This document shows positions 43,583 through 52,283 of a stretch of 64,000 nt of DNA, in pieces. The first letter of the stretch is position 1, and every line of letters starts with the position of its first letter. The DNA comes from Parafrankia sp. EUN1f (GTDB lineage Bacteria; Actinomycetota; Actinomycetes; Frankiales; Frankiaceae), in NCBI RefSeq assembly GCF_000177675.1, contig NZ_ADGX01000001.1, forward strand, positions 1-64,000, read 5' to 3'. The notes below the pieces were generated by a model that was not told the DNA's origin, searched no databases, and saw only the letters and a program-made list of their open reading frames with translations. Both the position numbers and the translations under genes were made by a program.

Positions 43583-44507
43583 TCAGCGGCTTGGCAGCTC
43601 GAATGCCGCAGCGAGCTCGCGCAGCGCTGGGCGTGGATCAAACAGCCCGTCGTCCCCGAGCGGTTGCACCACCACATGGTCGGCGCCGGCTTCGAGGTGA
43701 GCGAGGACGGCCCCGGCCGCCTCGTCCACGGAGCCAAGGCCGATCAGGGAGCGGACCAATCGCTCGGAGCCGCCGTCCTCGAAGTCGGACTCGGCGAAAC
43801 CCTGGCGTAGCCAGGACCGGCGATAGTTGGGCAGCCGCAGGTAGAGGCGCAGGTGATCACGCGCACGGCGTAGCTGGTCGTCGATGTCGCCACCCGCCGC
43901 TACCGCCACCTCGGTGACGACCCACTTGTCGGGACCGACCGCCTCGCGGGTCGCGCGAGTCTGGTCGACGGTGACCAGGTAGGGATGGACTCCGTCGCTG
44001 GCCGCGGCGGCCAACTCGATCATCCTTGGTCCGAGGGCCGCGGAGCAGCCGCGGCGCCCGTCCGGCACCCGGCTCGACGTCGGCCGGGAAATGCTCCATC
44101 CGCTCGAGGTATCCGCGCATTGTCGCGATCGGCGTCCCGTAGTGCTCCGCGAAGCGGCCCTCGACGGTGGACGCGTGGCTGACTCCGAGGCCGAGCACGA
44201 ATCGACCCGGGTGGAGGCCTGTCAGGGTGCGGCCCGCCCCCTCGGCCGCCAGCGCGTTCCGCAGGTAGATATTCGCGATCCCGGTACCCACGACGAGCTC
44301 TCGGGTGGCGTTGAGGAAGGTGCTGGCCTGGATCAGGGAGTCCTTGCCCGCCCCTTCGGGGAAGAAAAGCGAACCGTAGCCGAGTTCCTCGATCTCGCCG
44401 GCAACCGAGAGCGCATCTCGGGACGGCCAGTTGTCGGTGCGCCACCAGACACCGAGGCGCGACGGGAAGGAGATCGATGCACGTTGCATCAGGAGGCACG
44501 GCGCCAA
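43583..44507 (-). pseudogene. LLM-class oxidoreductase gene with one frameshift
   Basis: The first frame from 44507 (MQRASISFPSRLGVWWRTD, GYGSLFFPEGAGKD, GRFVLGLGVSHAS) ends its homology at RAPRLL near 44045. The match resumes one frame over with AALGPRMIELAAAASDGVHP and runs to a normal end at 43583. One extra C in CTGCTCCGCGG explains the break. It is paralogous to the intact gene at 8840. Either a recent pseudogene or a base-calling error; otherwise the sequence is well preserved. Confidence 0.75.
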
Positions 44508-44736
44508 GGGGGGAGGATCTTGAACGGCGGCAGCTCCCCTGCGTCGACGATATGCGTCGTCCCTGTGACGTTGTCCGGGCGTCCCATGGCACGCGGTCCT
44601 CTCAGGTCACCGGCGTGAGCCAGCGCCAGATCTACTGTGGGCTGGCGTCCCGGCCGCCTCGCGTTCGCAACGACGCGTCACCTGGGTGTCACCACCTCGT
44701 CCAGCGGCTTACGATGGACCGCGACCTTATCTGTGT

Positions 44737-44758
44737 GCAGAATTGTCGTCAATTATGC
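44737..44758. promoter_or_regulatory. GCAnAATTG inverted repeat before the F420/NADP-type reductase
   Basis: GCAGAATTG-TCGT-CAATTATGC, a 9-4-9 inverted repeat with one mismatch per arm, about 100 bases before ATG 44855. The AATTG arms resemble the second palindrome at 12335. The gap 44508-44854 holds nothing else. Confidence 0.5.
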
Positions 44759-44854
44759 GGACGATCCCACGCATCGGGTGCCACGCCGCCGATGCGCGGT
44801 GCCCTCCGGCGGGGACGTTTCGTGCGCGGGGACGGTTGAGGAGAGGGACACACC

Positions 44855-45589
44855 ATGAAGATCTCGGTCATCGGAGCAGGCGCGATAGGCGGCAACCTCG
44901 CACGGCTGCTCAGCGCGGCCGGACACGATGTCCTGGTCGCGGACGCCCGGGGACCGGAGGCCGTGTCGGCCGAGGTGCTGGCGGCAGGGGCGCGGGCCGT
45001 GGAGCTGGCAGCCGCAGCCGAAGGTCGGGAGGTCATCATCCTGTCGATTCCGTTCGGCAGGCAGCCCGAGGTCGCCGACCTCGTCGCCACTGCCCCACGC
45101 GAGGCGGTGATCGTCGACACGGGGAACTACTACCCCTTCATCGCCGGCAACATCAGGGCCGTCGACGACGGGCAGGTCGAGAGCCTGTGGAGCGCCGAGC
45201 AGCTTGGCCGGCCGATCGTGAAGGCCTGGAACGCAGCTCTCGCAGCGACCCAGCAGACCAAGGGCCTTCCCGCCGGATCGCCTGGTCGGATCGCCATCCC
45301 CGTCGCGGCCGACTCGGCCGAGGCCCGCAGCACTGTCATGCGCCTCGTCGAGGACACGGGCTTCGATGCCTTCGACGCCGGCGTGCTGGCGGACTCCTGG
45401 CGTCAGCAGCCGGGAACACCCGCGTACTGCACCGAGCTGAACCTTGAGCAGCTGGCCCGGGCCCTCGCTATGGCCGACAAGGATAAGGCGCCTGAGACCC
45501 GCGACCGCCTCATGCGGCACTTCGCGAGCCTTCCGGAATGGCCCTCCCACGAGGACACAGTCGCGACCAACCGAGCCGAGCACTCCTGA
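44855..45589 (+). CDS. NADPH-dependent F420 reductase-like protein (second copy)
   Basis: A 244-residue Rossmann protein: MKISVIGAGAIGGNLARLL with GxGxxG at residues 7-12, VADARGPEAV in the NADP-phosphate loop (Ala-Arg instead of Asn-Ser-Arg), then IPFGRQPEVADLV and VDTGNYYPF. It is of the same family as the protein at 3768. ATG 44855 follows GAGAGGGA. It is divergent from the LLM pseudogene, which supports a link to F420 chemistry. Confidence 0.78.
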   Translation: MKISVIGAGAIGGNLARLLSAAGHDVLVADARGPEAVSAEVLAAGARAVELAAAAEGREVIILSIPFGRQPEVADLVATAPREAVIVDTGNYYPFIAGNIRAVDDGQVESLWSAEQLGRPIVKAWNAALAATQQTKGLPAGSPGRIAIPVAADSAEARSTVMRLVEDTGFDAFDAGVLADSWRQQPGTPAYCTELNLEQLARALAMADKDKAPETRDRLMRHFASLPEWPSHEDTVATNRAEHS

Positions 45590-45783
45590 CCGAGTACCCG
45601 TCGCGGCGCAGCTGTCGACGTCACGTCGTCGTCAGGCACCCGATAGGGGGCCTCATCGCCGCGCGTTACGGCAGCAACGCTGACCGGGACATGAGCACGG
45701 CATAGGCCAGTCGGTTCACCTCGATGACACACGAGGTGAACCGCGGCCCCCAGCGAAGCGATGGCCGGCGATCGACCACAAGG

Positions 45784-45824
45784 TGCATGCTGTTATGCAT
45801 GCACAGCGATACGCTGTTATGCAT
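45784..45824. promoter_or_regulatory. Repeated ATGCAT operator before the monooxygenase fusion
   Basis: TGCATGC at 45784, ATGCATGCA at 45796, and GCTGTTATGCAT occurring twice (45789-45800 and 45813-45824) at a 24-base period. It lies 97-137 bases before GTG 45921. The array suggests several regulator dimers binding on one DNA face. Confidence 0.6.
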
Positions 45825-45920
45825 TTTCCGACGTCACCGTCGACGCCACAGGGGCTGACGGTCACAGCGACCAAGGACCGGCGTCGTGAGGGCGGCGCGG
45901 GCGCCAGGGGAGGATCTCGA

Positions 45921-47681
45921 GTGACTCAGGCAATCGCAGGTAGGTCGAGCGTCGCGTCAAGCGCACCGGACGAGGCGGTAGCCGCCTGGCTCCCGCCGTT
46001 CGCGGCAGCTGTAGCTGCCCGAGACGTCGGCGCCATCGTCGATCTCTTCGCCGAGGACTCCTGGTGGCGCGACCTGCTCGCGATGTCATGGAATCTTCGA
46101 ACACTGCGGGGGCCGCAGCAGATGCGCACCTTCCTCGAGGACCGGACGGCCGCGTCGGGCATCGGCGAGTTCAGGGTGTGGGATGAGGCCGACCCGGCGT
46201 TCGTGGACAACGGGGACGGCAGCGGTTTCGTGCAGGTGTTCCTGAGCTTCCGAACCAGCGTGGGGCGAGGGCTCGCCGTGGCCCGGCTGATCGAGGTCGA
46301 GGGACGGTGGAAGGCGCACAGCCTGATGACCTCGCTGCAGGAGCTGGACGGTCGTGAGCTCCCCGTCGGCCTCAACCGTCCGAAGGGCGAGCGGATCCCC
46401 ACCCGAAATTGGGCGACACGGCGCCGGGAAGCGCTGGAGTTCAAACAGGACCCGGACGTCGTCGTCCTCGGGGCGGGGCACGCCGGGCTGGCGGCCACCG
46501 CGTACCTCCAGCTCATGGGGGTTAGCACGCTCACTTTGGAGCGGAATGCGAGCGTCGGCGACGGCTGGCGCAACCGCTACGACTCGCTCGTGCTGCACGA
46601 CCCGGTCTGGCTCGACGAGATGCCGTTCCTGCCGTATCCGGCGACCTGGCCGCAGTACTTGCCCAAGGACCTGATCGCCGACTGGTTCGAGGTCTACGTG
46701 AAGGCGCTCGACTTAAACGTTTGGACGAGCACGAAGTTGACCTCGGCCACGTACTCGCCCACTGACGAGCGTTGGACGGTCGAAGTCCGCCGGGGCGACG
46801 GGACCACCCATACACTGCGACCGCGCCACTTCGTCATGGCCACCGGCCTCATGACCGAGCCGAACATCCCCACGTTCGAGGGCCGGGACGACTTCACGGG
46901 GACCGTCATCCACACCACCGAGTACGTCAACGGTCGGGACTGGGAGGGCAAGAAAGCCGTCGTCGTCGGCACCGCCAACAGCGGACACGACGTCGCCAAG
47001 GACCTCTGCGACCACGGTGCCCAGGTGACCATGCTCCAGCGGTCGGCGACGTACGTGATGACGCAGGATGGCAGCAAGCCCTTCGTCGACGGGCCCGCGT
47101 ACACCGCAACCGGTCCGGGGGTGCACATCGCCGACCTGATGCAGCTCGCGATGCCGTTTGGGCAGATGCTCGCGATCGCCCCCGAGTTGACCCGCAAGAT
47201 GGGCGAGCTCGACCGGAAGACCATCGAGGGCCTCGAGGGCGCAGGCTTCCGGGTCGAGGACGGCTCCGTGAGCGGTGGCCTGGTCGGCCTCGGCCTGGGA
47301 GTCGGCGGGGGCTACCTCATCGACGTCGGTTCTGCCCAGTACATCATCGACGGGAAGATCGCGGTCGCCCACGGCGAGATCCGCCGGTTCGTGCCGGAGG
47401 GGCTCGAGCTCGCTGACGGCACGGTCCTCGAGGCCGACATCGTCGTACTGGCCACCGGGTTCAAGAACATGCGCGAGACGGTGCGCAAGGTCCTCGGTGA
47501 TCGGGTGGCCGACGCGTGCGGGCCGCTCTGGGGGCTCGACGAGGGTCACGAGCTCAACGGGATGTGGCGGCCTACCGGTCACCCGAACCTGTGGTTCTCG
47601 GCGGGTAGCTTCCCGTACAGCCGGATCTACAACCGGTTCCTCGCTCTGCAGATCGCCGCGGATCTGGACGGACTCCGGTAG
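45921..47681 (+). CDS. NTF2-like domain fused to flavin-containing monooxygenase
   Basis: A 586-residue protein. Residues about 15-150 are NTF2-like (AVAAWLPPFAAAVAARDVGAI, LFAEDSWWRDL). Then comes a class B flavoprotein with GAGHAG at 184-189 (FAD), ERNASVGDGWRNRYDSLVLH, and GTANSGHDVAKDL for NADPH. ATGFKNM lies near the C-terminus. The Baeyer-Villiger fingerprint is not exact (FTGTVIHTTEYVNG). GTG 45921 follows GGGGAGG; the longer frame from 45783 would start inside the operator. Similar NTF2-FMO fusions are known in actinobacteria; the substrate is unknown. Confidence 0.83.
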   Translation: MTQAIAGRSSVASSAPDEAVAAWLPPFAAAVAARDVGAIVDLFAEDSWWRDLLAMSWNLRTLRGPQQMRTFLEDRTAASGIGEFRVWDEADPAFVDNGDGSGFVQVFLSFRTSVGRGLAVARLIEVEGRWKAHSLMTSLQELDGRELPVGLNRPKGERIPTRNWATRRREALEFKQDPDVVVLGAGHAGLAATAYLQLMGVSTLTLERNASVGDGWRNRYDSLVLHDPVWLDEMPFLPYPATWPQYLPKDLIADWFEVYVKALDLNVWTSTKLTSATYSPTDERWTVEVRRGDGTTHTLRPRHFVMATGLMTEPNIPTFEGRDDFTGTVIHTTEYVNGRDWEGKKAVVVGTANSGHDVAKDLCDHGAQVTMLQRSATYVMTQDGSKPFVDGPAYTATGPGVHIADLMQLAMPFGQMLAIAPELTRKMGELDRKTIEGLEGAGFRVEDGSVSGGLVGLGLGVGGGYLIDVGSAQYIIDGKIAVAHGEIRRFVPEGLELADGTVLEADIVVLATGFKNMRETVRKVLGDRVADACGPLWGLDEGHELNGMWRPTGHPNLWFSAGSFPYSRIYNRFLALQIAADLDGLR

Positions 47682-47724
47682 CCGGATGACGGGAGTGGTT
47701 CCGTCCTGCTGGGCGGGGACCTCT

Positions 47725-47764
47725 CCGGGGGCCGGCACGCGGTCGTCCACGTGCCGGCCCCCGG
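47725..47764. terminator. Hairpin after the monooxygenase fusion
   Basis: CCGGGGGCCGGCACG and its exact complement form a 15-pair stem with a 10-base loop between the convergent monooxygenase and AKR genes. Confidence 0.75.
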
Positions 47765-47785
47765 ACGGGACAGGAGGTCGTGCTT

Positions 47786-48555
47786 TCAGGCGAGCTCCTC
47801 AAACGCGGCCACGTCGCCATCGTCGAGCCGCAGGTTGGCCGCCGTGACCAATGGGTCGACCTGGTCCGGACGGCGAAAGCCCACAATCGCGCCGTCGACG
47901 GCCGGGTTGCGCAGTGTCCAGGCCACCGCCACCGTGCCCGGGCTGGTGCCGAGGCGCTCGGCTGTCGTGCGGAGCCGCTCGACGAGCGCGAGGGCACTCG
48001 ACAGCCGGGGCTCCTGGAAGCGCGGGTCGTCCTTGCGCCAGTCGTTGTCCGGCAGGTTCGCGACCCACTCGTGCGTCATGGCGCCGGACAGAAGACCCGA
48101 GGGCCATGGGAGCGTAGACGATGACGCCGATCCCCTCGCCCAGTGCGAAGGGAAGCACGTCGTCCTCGGCGGCGCGGTCGAGGAGCGAAAGCTGCGGCTG
48201 AACGGTCTCGACGGGCGCGATCTGCTGAATCCGTCGGAGCTGGTCCACGCTGAGGTTGGAGACGCCTATGTGCCGGACGAGGCCCTGCTCCTTGAACTCG
48301 GCGAAGGTCGACCATCCCTCCTCCAGGTCTTCGGCGGGCAGGGGCCAGTGGACCTGGTAGAGGTCGATCGCCGCCCGCCCCAATCGCCGCAAGCTCGCTT
48401 CCGCCTCGCGCAGGATCGATTCGCGCTTGACGCTGTGCTCGATGGTCCCTCCCGGGCCCTCGAGCAACGACGCCTTGGTGAACACGTAGGGACGTCGGCC
48501 GGGAGGGAGTTCGGCGAGCGCCCGGCCGACGACCCGCTCGGAACGGCCGAACCCG
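47786..48555 (-). pseudogene. Aldo/keto reductase gene, 5'-truncated and frameshifted
   Basis: From about 48555 the frame reads GHGFGRSERVVGRALAELPP, then LYQVHWPLPAEDLEEGW (with the catalytic His region), IGVSNLSVDQLRRIQ and VIVYAPMA. At about 48098 one extra C shifts the frame; SGLLSGAMTHEW continues in the next frame to the end at 47786 (AWTLRNPAVDGAIVGFR). The first about 60 residues, including the catalytic Asp and Tyr, are missing, replaced by the 63-base repeat next to the IS66 fragment. Confidence 0.8.
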
Positions 48556-48615
48556 TGTCCACCCGGTGGACGATCCCGCCGTCGAGGGCCGACGACCCGC
48601 CGTGGGGAGCGGGCG
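48553..48615 (+). repeat. 63-bp repeat with perfect palindrome, copy 1
   Basis: Identical to 50570-50632 except for one base (48584 G against 50601 A). It contains GTCCACCCGGTGGAC (48557-48571), a perfect 7-1-7 inverted repeat. It separates the truncated AKR gene from the IS66 fragment. Site-specific recombination end or short repeat element: undecided. Confidence 0.8.
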
Positions 48616-49085
48616 TGGTTCTCTTCGACGAGACCGGGTTCCGGGTCGACGGCGCGAATCACTGGATTCACTCCGCCTCCACCGCCGAGTATTCGCTGTT
48701 GACCGCGCACCGTCGGCGCGGCCGGGAAGCGATGCTCGCCGCCGGGGTGCTCCCCGGGTCCACCGGCATCGCGGTGCACGACGGCCTGGGCCCCGTACGA
48801 CACGTTCACCGACGCCGGTCACGCCCTGTGCAACCGCGCATCTCCTGCGGGAACTCCAGGCCGTCATCGGCGCGACCGGCGACGGCGACGACTGGCGCTG
48901 GGCCCAGCAGGTCACCGACGGCCTCCTCGAACTCAAGGCGCACGCCGAGCGCGCCCACGCGGCGGGTGTCGCGATGGACCGCGCCGACCTCGATCTTCAT
49001 ACCCGGCGGATCCGTGACGCCGCCCGGATCGCAGCCGATGACCAGACGGTCCGCGGCCCTCTGGGTAACAAACACCGCGCGCTCA
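48612..49085 (+). pseudogene. IS66-family transposase fragment
   Basis: The frame begins VVLFDETGFRVDGANHWIHS, with the DDE-region DETG motif of IS66 transposases, then GIAVHDGLGP. After two single-C insertions near 48790 and 48832 it continues in another frame as AHLLRELQAVIGATGDGDDW to GPLGNKHRAL. Both ends of the transposase and the IS ends are absent. Confidence 0.8.
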
Positions 49086-49117
49086 ACGACATTTACGATA
49101 GGAGAACGGAGCCAAAC

Positions 49118-50371
49118 GTGTTGCCGGTCGGGAGATCTTCATTAATACGTCATATTGCCGCGCCGTTGGCGATTTACTGTCTCGCTGGCGTGATGGCGAC
49201 GGGTTGTAGCGACGCACCAGATTCAGCGGGGCCGGCCGGAGCGAGGTCGTGCACGGCGCCGGGTGTGACCAGCTCCGAAGTCCGAGCCGGCTTGCTGTTC
49301 AGCGACACAGGGCGGGAGGCGTCCGGTAGTCTTGCATTCCGCGCCGGTGTGGACGCTCGTCTCGGTGTGGCCAATGATGCGGGCGGCGTCAACGGCAGGA
49401 GGATCACGTATTCTTGGCGGGACGACGCCACGGACACCACACTAAATCTCGCCGCAGCCCGCGAGCTCGTTGAAGGCGAAGGGGTCTTTGGCGTTATCCA
49501 AGGGGGAAACGCTGCATCTGTTTCCGCGGGGTACCTGAGCGACCGGAGGGCCCCGGTTGTTGGGCTTGCTGGCGAGGCTGCCTGGGGCGCGTACGAAAAC
49601 ATGTTCTCCTGGCACTACTACAGCGCTGCGGCAGGTTCTTCCGACGTATGGGGGAACTTCGTCCGCAGTCAGGGCGGAACCCGCGCCGCGATAGTGAACA
49701 TGGCCTTGAGCGAGGCCACCCGGAATTATAACCGACAGCTTGTCGACAGCCTGCAGGCTGCTGGCGTCAGCGTTGACCTGACCTTCGAGGTGACAGCCGC
49801 CGTAACCAGCTTCGACACGATAGCCCGGCTGATGAAGGCAGCCAAAATCGACACCATCACCGGTATCATCTACCCGAACGTCCTCGCCAAGCTTCTTCCG
49901 GCGGTCCGCGCAGCGGGCGTCAATCTCAGGGTTGTGCTCAGCCCGACCGGTTACGACGGGACGCTGCTGGAGGAGATCGGTCCCGCCCTCGCTGGAGCGA
50001 CCATCTACGTGGACTTCGTCCCCTTCGAGACGAACACCCCCACGCATGCACGGCTTCTCACCGCGATGGTCAGGTACGCCCCACAGATCCAACCTCCGGC
50101 GCGGGACAGCGCGGTATATGGCTGGCTGGCCGCAGACTTGTTTCTACGCGGCCTCCAGGCGGCGGGCAACTGCCCGACCCGTGAGTCGTTCATCCGCGGC
50201 CTACGGGGGGTCCACGACTATGACGGCGGCGGCCTGCTGCCCCAAAAGGTCGATTTCGCGACAAACCGCGGCCGGCTCAGCAACTGCTACGCCTTCGTCC
50301 GGGTCAGCGACGACGGCAGCCGGTTCGTACCGCTGCAACCCGCCCTGCGGTGCGGCAAGTCGATCGACTGA
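49118..50371 (+). CDS. Orphan Liv-type substrate-binding lipoprotein
   Basis: A 417-residue type I periplasmic-binding protein. LIRHIAAPLAIYCLAGVMATGC is a lipoprotein signal with a Cys after ATG (lipobox MATG-C), followed by VTSSEVRAGLLFSDTGREAS, FRAGVDARLGVANDAGGVNG and VFGVIQGGNAA. GTG 49118 follows ACGGAG. No transporter genes accompany it, and it is enclosed by the two 63-base repeats together with an IS66 fragment. It may serve one of the Liv systems as an alternative receptor or act as a sensor. Its codon use looks slightly less GC-biased than its neighbours. Confidence 0.8.
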   Translation: MLPVGRSSLIRHIAAPLAIYCLAGVMATGCSDAPDSAGPAGARSCTAPGVTSSEVRAGLLFSDTGREASGSLAFRAGVDARLGVANDAGGVNGRRITYSWRDDATDTTLNLAAARELVEGEGVFGVIQGGNAASVSAGYLSDRRAPVVGLAGEAAWGAYENMFSWHYYSAAAGSSDVWGNFVRSQGGTRAAIVNMALSEATRNYNRQLVDSLQAAGVSVDLTFEVTAAVTSFDTIARLMKAAKIDTITGIIYPNVLAKLLPAVRAAGVNLRVVLSPTGYDGTLLEEIGPALAGATIYVDFVPFETNTPTHARLLTAMVRYAPQIQPPARDSAVYGWLAADLFLRGLQAAGNCPTRESFIRGLRGVHDYDGGGLLPQKVDFATNRGRLSNCYAFVRVSDDGSRFVPLQPALRCGKSID

Positions 50372-50569
50372 CGTCACCGTCACGATCTCCACTCGCGCTC
50401 CGCCCGTGCACCCTGCGGCAGCGGGCCACCGATTGTGATCACGGGCGGGTGAACTGCGGCGGCCGCTTCTGCGCGGGCGCCTGCTTTGGTTCGGCATAGT
50501 TCGGCTGGTACCGCAGCGGCCGGCAGCGGGTAGCCATGGCGGAGTACTCCGCTCGGCCTTCGCTGCCGG

Positions 50570-50632
50570 CCGTGTCCACCCGGTGGACGATCCCGCCGTC
50601 AAGGGCCGACGACCCGCCGTGGGGAGCGGGCG
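50570..50632 (+). repeat. 63-bp repeat with perfect palindrome, copy 2
   Basis: Direct repeat of 48553-48615 with one mismatch; the palindrome GTCCACCCGGTGGAC is at 50574-50588. The two copies bracket the IS66 fragment and the orphan lipoprotein (about 1.95 kb). Between 50372 and 50722 no gene is seen. Confidence 0.8.
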
Positions 50633-50722
50633 GCCCGGCGCAGGTGCGCCGGTCGTGCGGCTCATCGCAGGAGACAAGGCTGTGGGTCCGTGCGCGGGGC
50701 CAGTGGCGCAGCGTCTCCGCGC

Positions 50723-50890
50723 TCACGTGACGGGTGCGTGGTTGAAGCTGGGGAGCACCATGTGACCGGCGTCGACCGGGATGGTCACGCCGGTGACTAC
50801 CGCGGCTAGCTCGGAGTTCAGGTACAGGGCGGTGTCCGCGATGACCTGCGGATCCATGAAGGCCTCGCGCTCGCTCCCACTCCGGGCCGA
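50723..50890 (-). pseudogene. 3' scrap of an SDR gene
   Basis: The frame reads AFMDPQVIADTALYLNSELA, VVTGVTIPVDAGHM and VLPSFNHAPVT-stop, the C-terminal 45 residues of an SDR (the VTGVTIPVDAGH segment is diagnostic). Everything upstream, including cofactor and catalytic residues, is missing; the adjoining sequence is a SnoaL-like gene in another frame. Confidence 0.75.
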
Positions 50891-51237
50891 GGAACTGGAC
50901 CCGAGCTCCGCGCGCGCCCGCGTCGTGCCGTTGGAAGCTGATGCCGTGCGACTCGACCAAGGCGTGCGTCTCGTTCCACGAACTCGATGAGAATGTCGGT
51001 GGAGTAGAAGATCACCTGCTCGATGTGGGCGTGGTAGTCCTTCATCCACCCGAGGAACTCCTGGACCCCGCCGTTGACCGACCCGTGGTTGTCCTGGCCG
51101 TCGGGTGTGTAGCAGGAAGCGACCAGATCCCAGTCCTTCCGGGCCACTCCACGTGACCACTGGTAGATCACGTCCCTGATCTCGTCCTTGGCGATGACAC
51201 GGCCGATACCAGTCGGTCCTGGAGGCACGATGTCCAC
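50885..51237 (-). pseudogene. SnoaL-like gene, frameshifted and 3'-truncated
   Basis: ATG 51237 begins MDIVPPGPTGIGRVIAKDEI then RDVIYQWSRGVARKDWDLVA and FYSTDILIEFVE. At about 50975 the frame breaks; the match continues one frame over as HALVESHGISFQRHDAGARG and then runs into the SDR scrap. The typical closing strands of the fold are missing. It follows the VOC gene by three bases and was once its operon partner. Confidence 0.72.
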
Positions 51238-51240
51238 TCC

Positions 51241-51780
51241 TTACTGATTCTGAACCGCCGGGCGGATGCGAACAGCGAGGCCGCCGGTGGAGTCCGAGTG
51301 GATCCACACCTCGTCCGGTGTGTCTCCAGCGCGGACCTCGGCTGTCCGTGCCTCACTGCGCTCGAGGTGCCGAGCGAGGTCCGCCAGGGCGGACGACTCG
51401 AAGCCGACGTAGGCGACGCCGGGCGCCGGGACGCCCAACATACGGTGGAGGCCCCCAGGTGAGACACCACGGATCATTTCGATCGACGGTCCGACTCCGG
51501 GCCGGAGGTCCACTCGGTCGACCTCTTCTCCGAACACGTGCGTCCTGACAGTCGGCAACTCCGCGGCGAAGCCGAGGCCCGCGGTGTAGAAGTCGACGGC
51601 GGCGTCGAGGTCCTCGACGAGGAGTCCGACGCAGCGCAGCGTTGGCGTCAACGGGTTGAACTCGACTGACGGCGCGCTCCCAGCCGGCCGGAATCCCGAG
51701 AGCTCGATCCCGTCGATCAGCGACGGGCCTGCCGCCGGACCGTTCTCGGGCGTGTTCTCCTCGGGGACTACCGTGAGCAC
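51241..51780 (-). CDS. VOC (glyoxalase/extradiol dioxygenase-like) family protein
   Basis: A 179-residue protein with one vicinal-oxygen-chelate module: LRCVGLLVEDLDAAVDFYTAGLGFA is the classical first beta-alpha-beta unit, and HSDSTGGLAVRIRP the last strand. GTG 51780 follows GGAAGG. The fold chelates a metal for epimerase, lyase or dioxygenase chemistry, but here the usual first His is not evident, so the role is open. The following SnoaL gene is broken. Confidence 0.72.
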   Translation of the reverse strand: MLTVVPEENTPENGPAAGPSLIDGIELSGFRPAGSAPSVEFNPLTPTLRCVGLLVEDLDAAVDFYTAGLGFAAELPTVRTHVFGEEVDRVDLRPGVGPSIEMIRGVSPGGLHRMLGVPAPGVAYVGFESSALADLARHLERSEARTAEVRAGDTPDEVWIHSDSTGGLAVRIRPAVQNQ

Positions 51781-51910
51781 GGGTGTGCCTTCCCGACCGA
51801 CGCGCCAACGTCGGCCTGACTGAGACCTCAACCTCGATCACCGGGAAGGTACGCCCTCCCCAGCCGATCCACAGGTCTCAACCATTGCTCTGGTGGCCGC
51901 ATATGTCGGT

Positions 51911-52283
51911 CTGTGGGAGGCGATGGCCGAGGCGGCCATACCTCGGACTGGCAGTCGCCCGAGCTGGCGCGGTACGCATCGGGGGATGCGTTACAGGCAG
52001 TCTCCGGCAGCCTGTATGCCGATCATTACAACGGGCTGGTGTCGCGTGGCGCCCCCGTGCTGCATCCGGAGGTCACCTCCGTGGAGCCGGCCGACGCGCC
52101 GACGACGGTGATGGTGTTCGACTGCTCCGACAGCACGAACTGGCTGCGTCACCGTGCGGACGGGGCGCCGTTCACCGCGAGCCGGGTGGGCGGCGGGCGG
52201 TGACGTCCGAGGTACGGCTGCATCAGGACGGGTCGTGGAAGGTGACCCGGTTCGCTGTCGAGCCGGTGAGCTCATGCAGTTGA
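51911..52283 (+). pseudogene. Conjugative-element-associated hypothetical gene, two frameshifts
   Basis: Across three frames the sequence reads LWEAMAEA, then HTSDWQSPELARYASGDALQ and SLYADHYNGLVSRGAPVLHP, then EVRLHQDGSWKVTRFAVEPV and a normal stop. This is a small protein commonly found beside conjugation genes in actinobacterial integrative elements. Breaks near 51933 and 52182 (a missing G) disable it. It overlaps the next gene by a few bases, as operon partners do. Confidence 0.6.

Noticed and set aside
44476-44490. GATGCA-CGT-TGCATC inverted repeat
   Set aside because: It lies in the first codons of the LLM gene rather than in a promoter and lacks the flanks of the operator family; probably chance.
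45783-45920. Upstream start for the NTF2-monooxygenase (ATG 45783)
   Set aside because: The first codons would be the repeated ATGCAT operator; GTG 45921 has a good ribosome site and starts at the conserved domain.
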